Source: Robiginitalea sp.
GTDB lineage: Bacteria > Bacteroidota > Bacteroidia > Flavobacteriales > Flavobacteriaceae
Assembly: GCA_024642005.1 (NCBI GenBank)
Contig: JAHECA010000010.1
Coordinates: 1-64,000 of the forward strand
DNA: 64,000 bases
Direction: 5' to 3'
Part shown: positions 7,083-15,993 of the stretch, in pieces
How the letters are laid out: each line of letters begins with the position of its first letter
Numbering within the stretch: position 1 is the stretch's first letter
Made by a program: the position numbers and the translations under genes
The notes under the pieces: generated by a model
The model's input: the letters and a program-made list of their open reading frames with translations, nothing else
The model's database searches: none
What the model was told of the DNA's origin: nothing

Positions 7083-9300
7083 AGATATCAAGGTAGCGCT
7101 AATCGGGAACCCGAACACGGGCAAGACCTCGGTTTTTAACCGGCTCACCGGCCTCAACCAAAAGGTGGGTAACTACCCCGGCATCACGGTTGAGAAAAAA
7201 CAGGGGGTCTGCAAGCTTTCCAGGGGCATCAAGGCGCATATACTCGATTTGCCCGGCACATATAGCCTCAATACCACCTCCCTGGACGAAAGCGTGGCTG
7301 TGGAGCTGCTGCTCAACAAAAATTCGCCCGACTTCCCCGACGTGGCCGTGGTAATCAGCGACGTGGAAAACCTGAAGCGGAACCTGCTGCTCTTTACCCA
7401 GATCAAAGACCTACGCATTCCGGCCATTCTGGTCATAAATATGGCCGACCGCATGTCGCGCAAAGGGATCAGCCTCGATGTGGCCGGATTGGAGCGGAAA
7501 CTCAAAACGCGTATCGCCCTGGTGAGCACACGGAAGAACACGGGTATTGAGCACCTGAAAAAGCTGCTTGAAAATTACCGGTCGCTCCCGTGCGCCCCCT
7601 GCGTCGATATTGCCTCTATTGAACCCGCGTACTTCGAGCGTCTTCGCAAGACCTTTCCCAATGAAGACCTCTATAAACTGTGGGTGGTCATTACCCAGGA
7701 CGTCAACTTTACCCCGCTTCAGAAAAAAGTGCCCGGCGGAGAACAGAGCTTTTCAATCAAATCGCGGGCCGAGCTCAAAAAGCTGCAGCACCGCGAGACG
7801 ATTGTGCGCTACCAGCACATAAATGCCCTGCTCAAAGAGACGTACAAGGTCGACCTTAAGGCCGCCAGGGGGCTGCGGGCCAGCCTGGACAAACTGCTGA
7901 CCCACAAAATATTCGGCTACCTGATTTTCTTCGTGATTCTGCTCACCATATTTCAGGCCATTTACGACTGGAGTTCGGTGCCCATGGACTTCATCGACGC
8001 GGCTTTCGCCACTGCCAGCGAATGGGTGAAAACCTCTTTGCCTCCAGGGGCCTTTACCGACCTCATTGCCGAAGGGATCATTGCAGGAATCGGCGGGATC
8101 GTGATTTTCATCCCACAAATCGCCTTCCTGTTCTTTTTTATCTCCATTTTGGAAGAATCGGGCTATATGAGCCGGGTGGTCTTTCTGATGGACCGCCTGA
8201 TGCGGCCCTTCGGCCTCAGCGGCAAGAGCGTGGTGCCGCTAATGTCGGGCACGGCCTGCGCCATTCCGGCCGTAATGGCCACCCGCAACATCGACAATTG
8301 GAAGGAACGCCTCATCACCATTCTGGTGACCCCGTTTATGACCTGTTCGGCCCGCCTGCCGGTGTACCTGATTATTATTGCACTGGTAATACCCGAAGGC
8401 CGCTTTATCGGGCTCAGCTTTCAGGCCCTGACGCTCATGGGCCTGTACCTGATTGGATTTCTGGCCGCCCTTATCTCGGCCCTGGCCCTCGACAAAATAT
8501 TGCATGTGCCCAGCCGAAACTTTTTTGTGGTGGAAATGCCCAACTACAAGATGCCGCTCTGGAAAAATGTGTTCTATACGGTGGTCGAAAAGACCAAAAG
8601 CTTCATTTACGGGGCGGGCAAGATTATTTTGGCCATCTCGATTGTGTTGTGGTTTCTTGGGTCAAACGGTTTCAGCGACGATTTCCGCAATGCCGGTACC
8701 CGGGTAGAGGAGCGGGTTGCCCGGCAGGGCTATTCCCCGCACAGCCAGGCCTATATGGCCAACAAATTGGCCGAATACCGGGAAAGCCTTGATAATGCCT
8801 CTCCTGCCCTTCCTCCCCCGGCGCTTCAAGATTCGCTGCACGCCTTTGGTGCCGACCTGCAAGCCAGGGCCCTGAATCAGGAAATTTCGAGTTACCGGTT
8901 GGAGCACTCCCTGATCGGGCAGCTCGGCAAACTCATAGAACCTCTGGTGCATCCCCTGGGCTTCGACTGGAAAATCGGCATTGCGGTAATTACCTCCTTT
9001 GCAGCAAGGGAAGTATTCGTCGGAACTCTGGCCACCATTTACAGTGTGGGCAGCGATGAAGAGGAAACCATCAAAAACCGGATGGCTGCCGAAGTAAGGG
9101 CCGACGACGGATCGCCTCTGTTTGACCTGGCCTCTGGCATCTCCCTGCTGTTATTCTACGCCTTCGCCATGCAGTGCATGAGCACCCTGGCTGTGGTGAA
9201 ACGCGAGACGAACAGCTGGAAGTGGCCCATGCTGCAATTGACATTTATGAGTACCTTTGCCTATCTGGTCGCACTCACGGCCTACCAACTTTTGTCCTGA
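7075..9300 (+). CDS. feoB: Ferrous iron transporter FeoB
   Basis: Inner-membrane Fe(II) transporter of 741 aa with a cytoplasmic GTPase. G1 is GNPNTGKTS (residues 11-19), the G2 region is VEKKQG after NYPGIT, G3 is DLPGTYSL and G4 NMAD near residue 123. Two Gate motifs occur in the membrane domain, seen as SGTACAIPAV and TCSARLPVY and again near FAAREVFVGTLA. The ATG at 7075 gives the usual MSKDIKVALIGNPN start and overlaps feoA by 8 nt. An unusual soluble insert of about 80 residues (ERVARQGYSPHSQAYM onward) sits between membrane segments, as in other Bacteroidota FeoB. No FeoC is present; a small Cys-rich peptide follows instead. Confidence 0.96.
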   Translation: MSKDIKVALIGNPNTGKTSVFNRLTGLNQKVGNYPGITVEKKQGVCKLSRGIKAHILDLPGTYSLNTTSLDESVAVELLLNKNSPDFPDVAVVISDVENLKRNLLLFTQIKDLRIPAILVINMADRMSRKGISLDVAGLERKLKTRIALVSTRKNTGIEHLKKLLENYRSLPCAPCVDIASIEPAYFERLRKTFPNEDLYKLWVVITQDVNFTPLQKKVPGGEQSFSIKSRAELKKLQHRETIVRYQHINALLKETYKVDLKAARGLRASLDKLLTHKIFGYLIFFVILLTIFQAIYDWSSVPMDFIDAAFATASEWVKTSLPPGAFTDLIAEGIIAGIGGIVIFIPQIAFLFFFISILEESGYMSRVVFLMDRLMRPFGLSGKSVVPLMSGTACAIPAVMATRNIDNWKERLITILVTPFMTCSARLPVYLIIIALVIPEGRFIGLSFQALTLMGLYLIGFLAALISALALDKILHVPSRNFFVVEMPNYKMPLWKNVFYTVVEKTKSFIYGAGKIILAISIVLWFLGSNGFSDDFRNAGTRVEERVARQGYSPHSQAYMANKLAEYRESLDNASPALPPPALQDSLHAFGADLQARALNQEISSYRLEHSLIGQLGKLIEPLVHPLGFDWKIGIAVITSFAAREVFVGTLATIYSVGSDEEETIKNRMAAEVRADDGSPLFDLASGISLLLFYAFAMQCMSTLAVVKRETNSWKWPMLQLTFMSTFAYLVALTAYQLLS

Positions 9301-9301
9301 T

Positions 9302-9442
9302 ATGGCACACTGGCAGACCCTCCTGGCCTACTCGGCCCTTGCCCTTGCCCTGGCCTACCTGGTTGGGAAATTCCTCTGGCCAAAAGGGAAAAAGAAAGGC
9401 AAGGTGTCAGGCTGCGGGGAAGACGACTGCAAATGCCATTGA
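9302..9442 (+). CDS. FeoB-associated Cys-rich membrane protein
   Basis: Peptide of 46 aa with one transmembrane helix (LLAYSALALALAYLVGKFLW), a basic stretch and a C-terminal CGEDDCKCH motif. It matches the pattern of the FeoB-associated Cys-rich membrane proteins (PF12669-like), which are found directly after feoB in many bacteria. It begins one nucleotide after the feoB stop and is surely co-transcribed. The cysteines may bind Fe(II) or serve as a redox sensor; no function is established. Confidence 0.85.
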   Translation: MAHWQTLLAYSALALALAYLVGKFLWPKGKKKGKVSGCGEDDCKCH

Positions 9443-9523
9443 CCATTTTTTTAGGTTCAAAAACATGGCAATAGGTTGTCAGACGGGTTGAATCGCCGTA
9501 CCTTCAACAGCAAATCCATCACC

Positions 9524-9937
9524 ATGAAAAAGCTAATAGTCATGGCTCTGGGCTGTTGCCTGCTTGCCCTGACAAGTTGCGGAAGCAGCAAGAGCGCCCC
9601 GGCAGACGGAGCCGTTACCGCAGAGCAGGTAGAGGCACGCAACCAGGCTGTTTTACCGCTTCTCACCCAAATCAGGAAGCTCCCAGGCATTGCCGTGCAA
9701 TTCGGGGTGCCCGTATTTGTAAAAGGAAATAACTCCATCCAGGATGGGGCGCGCTCTGAGCCCTTGTATGTGGTAGACGGCATTGCCATTGGAAATTCCT
9801 TCCAATTGGTGCAAGACATTGTACAGCCCGTTGACGTTAAATCGATTAAAGCCCTGAGCGGGGCCGAGGCCTCCTTCTATGGCTCGCGAGGGGCCAGCGG
9901 GGTAATCGTAATTACCACCCGCAAGGGCAGGTCGTAA
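9524..9937 (+). CDS. Stand-alone TonB plug-domain lipoprotein
   Basis: Lipoprotein of 137 aa (lipobox ALTSC, starting at the ATG at 9524). After a variable stretch it carries only a short plug-like domain ending PLYVVDGIAIG, VDVKSIKALSGAEASFYGSRGASGVIVITTRKG. That is the signature seen just before the barrel in SusC-type TonB-dependent receptors, but no barrel follows. Such stand-alone plugs are recurrent in flavobacteria and their role is unknown; binding to TonB or to a receptor partner is conceivable. It stands 81 nt after the feo operon and may have its own promoter. Confidence 0.85.
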   Translation: MKKLIVMALGCCLLALTSCGSSKSAPADGAVTAEQVEARNQAVLPLLTQIRKLPGIAVQFGVPVFVKGNNSIQDGARSEPLYVVDGIAIGNSFQLVQDIVQPVDVKSIKALSGAEASFYGSRGASGVIVITTRKGRS

Positions 9938-9951
9938 GATCTGGAAGCTAT

Positions 9952-10362
9952 TTATTTAAGGGTAATGGTGATGCGGGAATCTTCCCGCAAGTCCAGGTGA
10001 CAGTCTTCAAAACTGGGCGGGCCAAAGGCCTTCATGCCTGCGTTGGAAAACCCCATGGGTTCTTTGGGGATGCCCAGCCAGTTGGTATCCAGCTTCCTGT
10101 TTTCGTTCCGGTCCTGGAATACAGCCAGGGCATAGGTGCCCTCGGGAAGGTTTTCAAAAAGAAGGTTCGTGGTACCTTTCAGGGCTTTGGCGCTTTCGGT
10201 GCGGAAGGCTGCCTCGCTTTTCAGAAACCCTTCCTGCGAAGTAAAAAGGGCCACCTCAATGGTGCCTTCCGGGTTTTCCACACCCGCTACCCGTACTTCC
10301 AGGCGATGTTGAGACAAAAGGGGCAATGGGGTAAGGAAGACCAACAACCAGAATACCTTCAT
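9952..10362 (-). CDS. Secreted DUF2141 protein
   Basis: Exported protein of 136 aa. The ATG at 10362 starts a Sec signal peptide (MKVFWLLVFLTPLPLLSQ). The mature part fits DUF2141: RLEVRVAGVENPEGTIEVALF at the start, NLPEGTYALAVFQDRNENRKLD in the middle with the conserved DxNxNxxLD motif, then GIPKEPMGFSN. The fold is beta-sandwich-like and its role is unknown. The frame is open to 10431, but that extension has no signal-like character. The short overlap of the extended frame with the next gene upstream is another reason to prefer 10362. Confidence 0.85.
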   Translation of the reverse strand: MKVFWLLVFLTPLPLLSQHRLEVRVAGVENPEGTIEVALFTSQEGFLKSEAAFRTESAKALKGTTNLLFENLPEGTYALAVFQDRNENRKLDTNWLGIPKEPMGFSNAGMKAFGPPSFEDCHLDLREDSRITITLK

Positions 10363-10427
10363 CCGACTTTTTTTAACAAAGGGCAAAAGTAAGTACTCCG
10401 GCCAGGATCCGGGCAATTGATTTTTGC

Positions 10428-10871
10428 TCATCGTTGAGGTTCCGGATTGTTTCCCTGCATTTTCTGCTCCAACAACCGGTACATAGACACCGTCTCGGTA
10501 GAGTCGGCAAAATTCAGGTACACCAGCAGGGAATCGCGGTAGCGGATCTTGATTTTAGCCTGTCGCAGGTTGTCAACAAAAACATGCACCCTCTGGGTAG
10601 GGTTCAACGAATCCCTGAAAACCCCTTTTTCGCGGGCCCCGGCAGAAAACCCATGTTCGCGCTGCATATGGGGCAGTTTCTGCTGCCACACCACGCTGTC
10701 TATTTCCGCATACGGTACTTCTACCCAATAAAGCCCAGACAACAGTTGCATCCGGTCTGGCTGCAGGCGGGTCCAGTTTTGGTAATGGGCCACAAAGGCC
10801 AGCAGGCAAACGACCAGGCTTACCCCCAGCAGCATACTCCAGAACCAGTGTCTGCGCTGTCGGGCCGTCAT
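10428..10871 (-). CDS. Unknown membrane-anchored protein
   Basis: Protein of 147 aa that I do not assign to a named family. It has one N-terminal membrane helix (WFWSMLLGVSLVVCLLAFVA) and a soluble domain with alternating beta-strand pattern (SGLYWVEVPYAEIDSVVW, KIKIRYRDSLLVYLNF), reminiscent of bacterial PH-like domains. Its ATG overlaps the stop codon of the S9 peptidase gene as ATGA, so the two are translationally coupled. It may have a joint role with the peptidase, but no functional evidence is visible. Confidence 0.7.
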   Translation of the reverse strand: MTARQRRHWFWSMLLGVSLVVCLLAFVAHYQNWTRLQPDRMQLLSGLYWVEVPYAEIDSVVWQQKLPHMQREHGFSAGAREKGVFRDSLNPTQRVHVFVDNLRQAKIKIRYRDSLLVYLNFADSTETVSMYRLLEQKMQGNNPEPQR

Positions 10872-12907
10872 GGCGTTGCTGTTTTTCTGTATTTATCGAG
10901 CCAGGCCAGGGTCTGGGCAATTTTGCTGATCAGGTTGCTGGGTCGGTTGGCTATGCCGTGGCCGGCCTCCGGAATCTCGACCAGCAGGGTCTCAATTTTC
11001 CGAAGCTTGAGGGCATGGTACAGTTGCTTGGCTTCGGTAGGCGGGGTGCGGAGGTCGTTCATCCCGACCATCACCATGGTGGGGGTTTCTATATTGGCCA
11101 CCAGCGACAAAGGCGAAAAGCGCCAATATGTCTCGAAATTTTCCCAGGGTTGGCCCGGAAAACGGTTTTCGGCATAATAAAAATAATTGTCGGCCGTCAG
11201 GGTCTTGCTGATCCAGTTCATAACCGGCTTGGCCACCACAGCCGCCTCAAAGCGGTTGTTTTTCCCGATAATCCAGGCGGTCATGATGCCCCCGGCGCTC
11301 CCGCCGGTTACAAAGAGTTGGTCTTCGTGGGCGATGCCCCTTGCAATGCAGGCATCTACCCCGTCCATCACATCCTGATAATCGTCGCCCGGGTAGTTGT
11401 GGTACAGCAGGTTGCCGAATGCTTCCCCATAGCTGGTACTCCCCCTGGGATTCGGATAAAAAACAATATAGCCGGCAGCCGCGTACCACTGCATCTCCAT
11501 GGAAAAGCGGTCGCCATAATTGGAGATGGGGCCGCCGTGGTTTTCGACCAGGAAGGGATAGGCCTTTTCCGGATTGTAATCGGGCGGATACACGATCCAG
11601 CCCTGTATGGGCCGGCCATCGACCGTAGAATCGTACCAGATTTCCTCCACCCTGCCCAACTGCCTGTGGCCGAGCAGTCCTTCATTCAGGCGGGTTATGC
11701 GTCTGGGTTCGCGGGCCTTTTCAACCAGGGCAAGGTCGGCCGGGAATTCGGGCCTGGTGAAGGTATAGGCAATAGTGCCTTTTTCTGAGACACTGTAGCT
11801 CCCGCCTCCATACGGCCTGCCTATGGAAGTCCCCCCCAGGTTGTCGGCCAGTTTTCTGAAGCTGCCGTCGAGGGAAACGTAGCCGATTTTGGAATTCCCC
11901 AGGTCGTCGTAGGTGAAATAGATGCCTTTGCCGGCAGTGTCCCACTGCAGGTCGCTCACACTGCGGTCGAGACCCTGGGTAAGCACCCGCAATTCGCCGC
12001 CATCGGGGCGCATGAGATACAGGGCGTCGACCTGGTACGTCTGTACTTTATCTTCAAAGCCACGGAAGGCGATATACTTTCCATCTGGCGAAGCTACAGG
12101 TTCTTCTTCGGGGCCAGGGCGCTCCGTCAGGGTTCTAATATTGCCATCTGACACCGAAACCGCATAGATGTTGCTGTTGCGAAAATCGTATTCCCAGTCG
12201 GGGTTTCTGTTGGCTGAGAAATAGATTTCGCGGCCGTCAGGCGCCCACGACAACGGCCCCCGATGCTGGAAATCGCCGGAAGTCAACTGGCGGTAAGCCC
12301 CGCCCCCGGCCGGAATTTCGAAGATTTGGGAAAACCCCGGCGGAATATACCCAAGCCCGTCGGCCTCGTGGTAAAGGCGGTCTGTAACCCTGGGGGCACC
12401 TGCCCATTTGGCCCCTTTGGGCGCCTTCGGCAGTTTGGCCAGGACCGGGGGTTCGGCTTCGACCACCATCGAAAAAGCCAGGCGGGTACCGTCGGGCGAC
12501 CACGTCAGGGAAGAAGGGCTTCCGGGCAACTGTGAAAGCCGGGCAAATTTGCCACTGGCCAGCCAGTACATATATATTTCGGAGCCCTCGTCGGTGCTGC
12601 TGACAAAGGCAAGGCGATCGCCCGAAGGCGACCAGCGCGGACTCGACTCAGCAGCTTCGCGGCTGCTGAGCTTCTGGTGCTGGCTTCCGTCGGCGCGTAC
12701 CATCCAGAGATTACCCTCGGCCCTGTCTGTCAGAATATCGAAGCCCATCCGACGGTATACAACCCACTCCCCGTCTGGACTGATCTGCGGGTCGCTGGCG
12801 TATTGGAGCCCGAACACATCGAGGTACTCCAGGGGCTTTTCCTGGGCTGTGGCCGACAACGGTGCAAAACATGCCAGCGCTGTCAGAAAGGCGAGTAATC
12901 GTATCAT
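10868..12907 (-). CDS. S9 family prolyl oligopeptidase
   Basis: Secreted serine peptidase of 679 aa (dipeptidyl aminopeptidase / acylaminoacyl peptidase type). A signal peptide (LLAFLTALACFAPLSATAQ) is followed by a beta-propeller of WD40-like PD40 repeats (for example SPDGEWVVYRRMG, SPSGDRLAFVSS, SPDGTRLAFSM, SPDGKYIAF) up to about residue 400. The C-terminal alpha/beta hydrolase domain follows, with ENHGGP, nucleophile GGSAGG near 535, GMNDLRTPPT and the catalytic His in EAGHGI near 655. It would cleave oligopeptides in the periplasm for protein feeding. The unknown gene at 10428 overlaps its stop codon. Confidence 0.93.
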   Translation of the reverse strand: MIRLLAFLTALACFAPLSATAQEKPLEYLDVFGLQYASDPQISPDGEWVVYRRMGFDILTDRAEGNLWMVRADGSQHQKLSSREAAESSPRWSPSGDRLAFVSSTDEGSEIYMYWLASGKFARLSQLPGSPSSLTWSPDGTRLAFSMVVEAEPPVLAKLPKAPKGAKWAGAPRVTDRLYHEADGLGYIPPGFSQIFEIPAGGGAYRQLTSGDFQHRGPLSWAPDGREIYFSANRNPDWEYDFRNSNIYAVSVSDGNIRTLTERPGPEEEPVASPDGKYIAFRGFEDKVQTYQVDALYLMRPDGGELRVLTQGLDRSVSDLQWDTAGKGIYFTYDDLGNSKIGYVSLDGSFRKLADNLGGTSIGRPYGGGSYSVSEKGTIAYTFTRPEFPADLALVEKAREPRRITRLNEGLLGHRQLGRVEEIWYDSTVDGRPIQGWIVYPPDYNPEKAYPFLVENHGGPISNYGDRFSMEMQWYAAAGYIVFYPNPRGSTSYGEAFGNLLYHNYPGDDYQDVMDGVDACIARGIAHEDQLFVTGGSAGGIMTAWIIGKNNRFEAAVVAKPVMNWISKTLTADNYFYYAENRFPGQPWENFETYWRFSPLSLVANIETPTMVMVGMNDLRTPPTEAKQLYHALKLRKIETLLVEIPEAGHGIANRPSNLISKIAQTLAWLDKYRKTATP

Positions 12908-13103
12908 GCGAAGCGGCGGTTTGGTTGTGGTCCTAAAATACTACATATACCCCACTATTCCCACCTGTGGTTCATTTTTGGAGGCCTCTCTGTTAGGTTG
13001 GCAAAGGAGCTGCGACCAATGCCTGCAGATACACTTGATTTTTGTATCTTACCTTTCTCTTTGACACACTAAAAAAACCATCAACTCCTTAATTATCACG
13101 AAA

Positions 13104-13625
13104 ATGAAAAAATTACTCGCTTTGATTTTAGGGCTTACCGCTTTCAGTGGCCTTGCCCAGGACGATGCAGTACTGGCCGGCCTGAATGGCATGTTACAGT
13201 ATTCGCAAAGCAACATTCAGGCCCTGGCCGAGGCCTTTACCCAGGAACAAATGGACTGGAGGCCGGCCGAAGGGGTACGCTCTGCCGGGGAAGCCATCAT
13301 GCACGCCGCCTCTGCAAATTATTATTTCGCCATGAAAATGGGCTTTGCCCCGCCGGAAGGCGTAGACATGATGTCTATGGAATCCATCAAGGACAAGGCA
13401 GCCATTGTAGATGCCTTTAAGAAATCGTCACAGTTCATTCTGGAGAAAGCGCAAATGGTAGACCCGGCTTCCTTCGGCGAAGAGGTCGACCTCGGCTTCA
13501 TGAAACAAACCCGGATCGGGGCGCTCATGCTCATCCTGGAACACAATGCTGAGCACAAAGGCCAGTTGATTGCCTATGCCCGTTCCAACGGAGTGGTTCC
13601 GCCCTGGAGCCAGGGAGCGGAATAA
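13104..13625 (+). CDS. Secreted DinB-family protein
   Basis: Protein of 173 aa with a Sec signal peptide (MKKLLALILGLTAFSGLAQ) and a DinB/YfiT four-helix bundle. The three metal-ligand histidines typical of the family are visible in AIMHAAS near residue 65 and HNAEHKGQ near 152-158. DinB-like proteins bind Ni or Zn and include thiol-transferases; an exported version is less common but recurs in Bacteroidota. The gene is monocistronic and is closed by a strong terminator. Confidence 0.88.
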   Translation: MKKLLALILGLTAFSGLAQDDAVLAGLNGMLQYSQSNIQALAEAFTQEQMDWRPAEGVRSAGEAIMHAASANYYFAMKMGFAPPEGVDMMSMESIKDKAAIVDAFKKSSQFILEKAQMVDPASFGEEVDLGFMKQTRIGALMLILEHNAEHKGQLIAYARSNGVVPPWSQGAE

Positions 13626-13644
13626 CCGCCCGGCAACCCATATA

Positions 13645-13672
13645 AACCGGCCCGTTCAGGCCGGTTTTTTTT
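13645..13672 (+). terminator. Terminator after the DinB gene
   Basis: AACCGGCC, a 6-nt loop, GGCCGGTT and then a run of T. Confidence 0.9.
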
Positions 13673-13737
13673 GTGTCTGATGCGTCAGGAGCAGCATCTG
13701 CCTGAATTCGTACTTTTGAGTTTCGAGAGGCCATAAC

Positions 13738-14889
13738 ATGCAACAATTCGATTATATCATCGTGGGAGGAGGAGCCTCGGGCTTGTTGCTCGCCGAGGCC
13801 ATGGGAAATGATTCGTGGTTTGCCGCGAAGCGGATCGCCCTGTTTGAAACCGAACCCGACAAGGGAAACGACCGTACCTGGTGTTTCTGGGAAGCCGGGG
13901 AAGGGCGCTTCGACCAGTTGGTGTACCGCCAATGGGACCGGCTTACTTTCCAAGACGGAGCGGGAGAGCTTACCCAACCTATTGGGCCCCTGCGTTACAA
14001 GATGCTCAGGGGGGCCGACTTCTACCGCGAATGGTACGGCCGGGTGGCCGGCTCTTCGAATGTTGAACTTGTAAATGCCCGGGTCGAGTCGCTGGAAGAA
14101 GGCCCCAACGGGATAGTGGCACACACCTCCCGCGGGCTGTTCAGGGCCGGGCAGGTGTTTAGCAGCGTTTCCTTCCAGGACGCCGGAACCCTGATGAAGC
14201 CGTATCCGGTTTTGAAACAACATTTTATCGGCTGGCGGGTAAAAACAAGTCGCCCGGTCTTTGACGCCTCAACCCCTACCTTTATGGATTTCGGGATAGC
14301 ACAGCGGGGCAACACCCGCTTTATGTACATTCTGCCCTTCGGCCCAAACGAAGCATTGGTGGAATACACCCTTTTTTCAGGATCGCTCCTCCCCGATGCC
14401 GAATACGAAGCGGCCCTGGCCGAGTACCTGGGAACTACCCTGGGATGTGCCGATTACGAAATCCTGGAACGGGAAAAAGGGAGCATCCCGATGACCTGCA
14501 ATGATTTCAGCGCAGCCGACAGCCGGCTCATTACCCATATCGGCATAGCCGGGGGCTGGGCCAAACCCAGTACGGGATACACCTTCTGGAACAGCGTCCA
14601 AAACACGGACAGGCTAGTTCGGGCGATTAAAACGGGCGGGGACCTGCGCATGTGGCGCAAAGACCGGTTCTGGTACTACGACCTGGTCATGCTCGAAGTG
14701 CTGGCCCGCGAGAATGCCCGGGGCAGCTTAATCTTCAGCGGTATGTTCCGGAAACTCCCGGCACCGCTCATCCTGCGTTTCCTGCATGGGCAGACCTCGG
14801 TGTCAGAAGACCTGCGGGTGATCGCAGCCTGCCCAAAAGGCATGTTCCTAAAAGCAGCCTGGTATACCCTGATCAAAAGTCTCGCCTGA
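13738..14889 (+). CDS. crtY: Lycopene beta-cyclase
   Basis: Flavoprotein of 383 aa of the CrtY/lycopene cyclase family, forming beta-ionone rings on lycopene for carotenoid pigments. The N-terminal dinucleotide motif is FDYIIVGGGASGLLLAEAM, followed by the family signature NDRTWCFWE near residue 46. Later come the substrate-region PTFMDF, FMYILPFGPNEALVEYT and a second conserved block GIAGGWAKPSTGYTF. Length is normal for bacterial CrtY. It is convergent with, and overlaps by 17 nt, the polyprenyl diphosphate synthase gene that could supply its C20 precursor pathway. The other carotenoid genes are not in the window. Confidence 0.93.
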   Translation: MQQFDYIIVGGGASGLLLAEAMGNDSWFAAKRIALFETEPDKGNDRTWCFWEAGEGRFDQLVYRQWDRLTFQDGAGELTQPIGPLRYKMLRGADFYREWYGRVAGSSNVELVNARVESLEEGPNGIVAHTSRGLFRAGQVFSSVSFQDAGTLMKPYPVLKQHFIGWRVKTSRPVFDASTPTFMDFGIAQRGNTRFMYILPFGPNEALVEYTLFSGSLLPDAEYEAALAEYLGTTLGCADYEILEREKGSIPMTCNDFSAADSRLITHIGIAGGWAKPSTGYTFWNSVQNTDRLVRAIKTGGDLRMWRKDRFWYYDLVMLEVLARENARGSLIFSGMFRKLPAPLILRFLHGQTSVSEDLRVIAACPKGMFLKAAWYTLIKSLA

Positions 14890-15850
14890 GCAACCATTCC
14901 CCGAAGCCCCGCAGGGCCTTCTTGGCCGACGGGTTCCCCGACAGCCCTTCGAGTTGTTCAAAGGCGCGGGCGGTATATGCTGCAATCTGGGCCTGGGTGG
15001 CCGTATCGGCCCCGCATTGCCGGAACAACTGGCAGACCCGCTCCACTTTGGCCCTAGGGTCATGGGGTTTAATGGTGTACAAGTCGCACAATTCCCGGGC
15101 TTCGGCTTCGGAGGCCAGCCCCAGAGCCTGTAGGTAGAGGTAGGTCTTCTTGTTCTCAATGATGTCGCCCCCGACCTGCTTTCCAAAGGTCTCGGGGTTG
15201 CCGAAGGCGTCGAGGTAGTCGTCCTGCAACTGGAAAGCGATGCCCAGGGATATCCCAAAATCGTAGATGGCCAGTTGTTCTGCTTCAGGCGCTCCCCCTA
15301 CCAGCGCACCCATCTGAAGGCCGCAGCCCAGGAGTACAGCCGTTTTGAGTTCAATCATGCGCAGGTACTCGGGAAGGGTCACATCATCCCGGTTTTCGAA
15401 TTCCATGTCGAACTGCTGCCCTTCACATACCTGCAGGGCTGTCTGGGAAAAAAGGACCGAGAGGGGTTTGAATAGTTCCGGCGGATAGGCTTCCAGGTGC
15501 TGATAAGCCTTGATCAGCATGGCATCGCCCGAGAGGATGGCTGTATTGGTATCCCACTTGCGGTGGACCGTGGCACGGCCCCGCCTCAGGGGCGCAGCGT
15601 CCATGATGTCGTCGTGCACCAGGGAAAAATTGTGAAATACTTCCACCGCCATGGCGGCGGGCAGGGCAGACTCCAGAGCTGCCCCGTACAAATCTGCCGA
15701 CAGCAGCACCAATACGGGCCTCATCCGTTTACCCCCCAAATCGAGAATGTATCGGATGGGTTCATAAAGGCCGGAGGGATCGCCGAATTGCTGATTGGCG
15801 GCCAGGTGGTTTGTGAAAACTTCCCGATAGCGGGATATGGAATCGATCAT
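14873..15850 (-). CDS. Polyprenyl diphosphate synthase
   Basis: Class I trans-prenyltransferase of 325 aa making a geranylgeranyl- or longer-chain diphosphate for carotenoids and quinone side chains. The region GGKRMRP near residue 45, first Asp-rich motif DDIMD near 83 and second DDYLD near 215 bind the diphosphates through magnesium. The frame is open to 16000, but the ATG at 15850 gives the normal family start (MIDSISRYREVF) and leaves room for a promoter shared with the divergent sigma factor. The residues before the first Asp-rich motif would set chain length, but I do not call it from sequence. Its 3' end overlaps the facing lycopene cyclase gene. Confidence 0.92.
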   Translation of the reverse strand: MIDSISRYREVFTNHLAANQQFGDPSGLYEPIRYILDLGGKRMRPVLVLLSADLYGAALESALPAAMAVEVFHNFSLVHDDIMDAAPLRRGRATVHRKWDTNTAILSGDAMLIKAYQHLEAYPPELFKPLSVLFSQTALQVCEGQQFDMEFENRDDVTLPEYLRMIELKTAVLLGCGLQMGALVGGAPEAEQLAIYDFGISLGIAFQLQDDYLDAFGNPETFGKQVGGDIIENKKTYLYLQALGLASEAEARELCDLYTIKPHDPRAKVERVCQLFRQCGADTATQAQIAAYTARAFEQLEGLSGNPSAKKALRGFGEWLLRRDF

Positions 15851-15993
15851 GGCCCAAAAATACACCAAAGAGCGCTGTTTTTCCAAGCAGCCACACGTCA
15901 TACCACTGCTTTGCACTAAAAGAAAATGCCGAAAAAATGCAATAGTTTTTAAATTCTTCGTCTTATTAAGTGAAAGCCTGCTAAAAAAACCCT

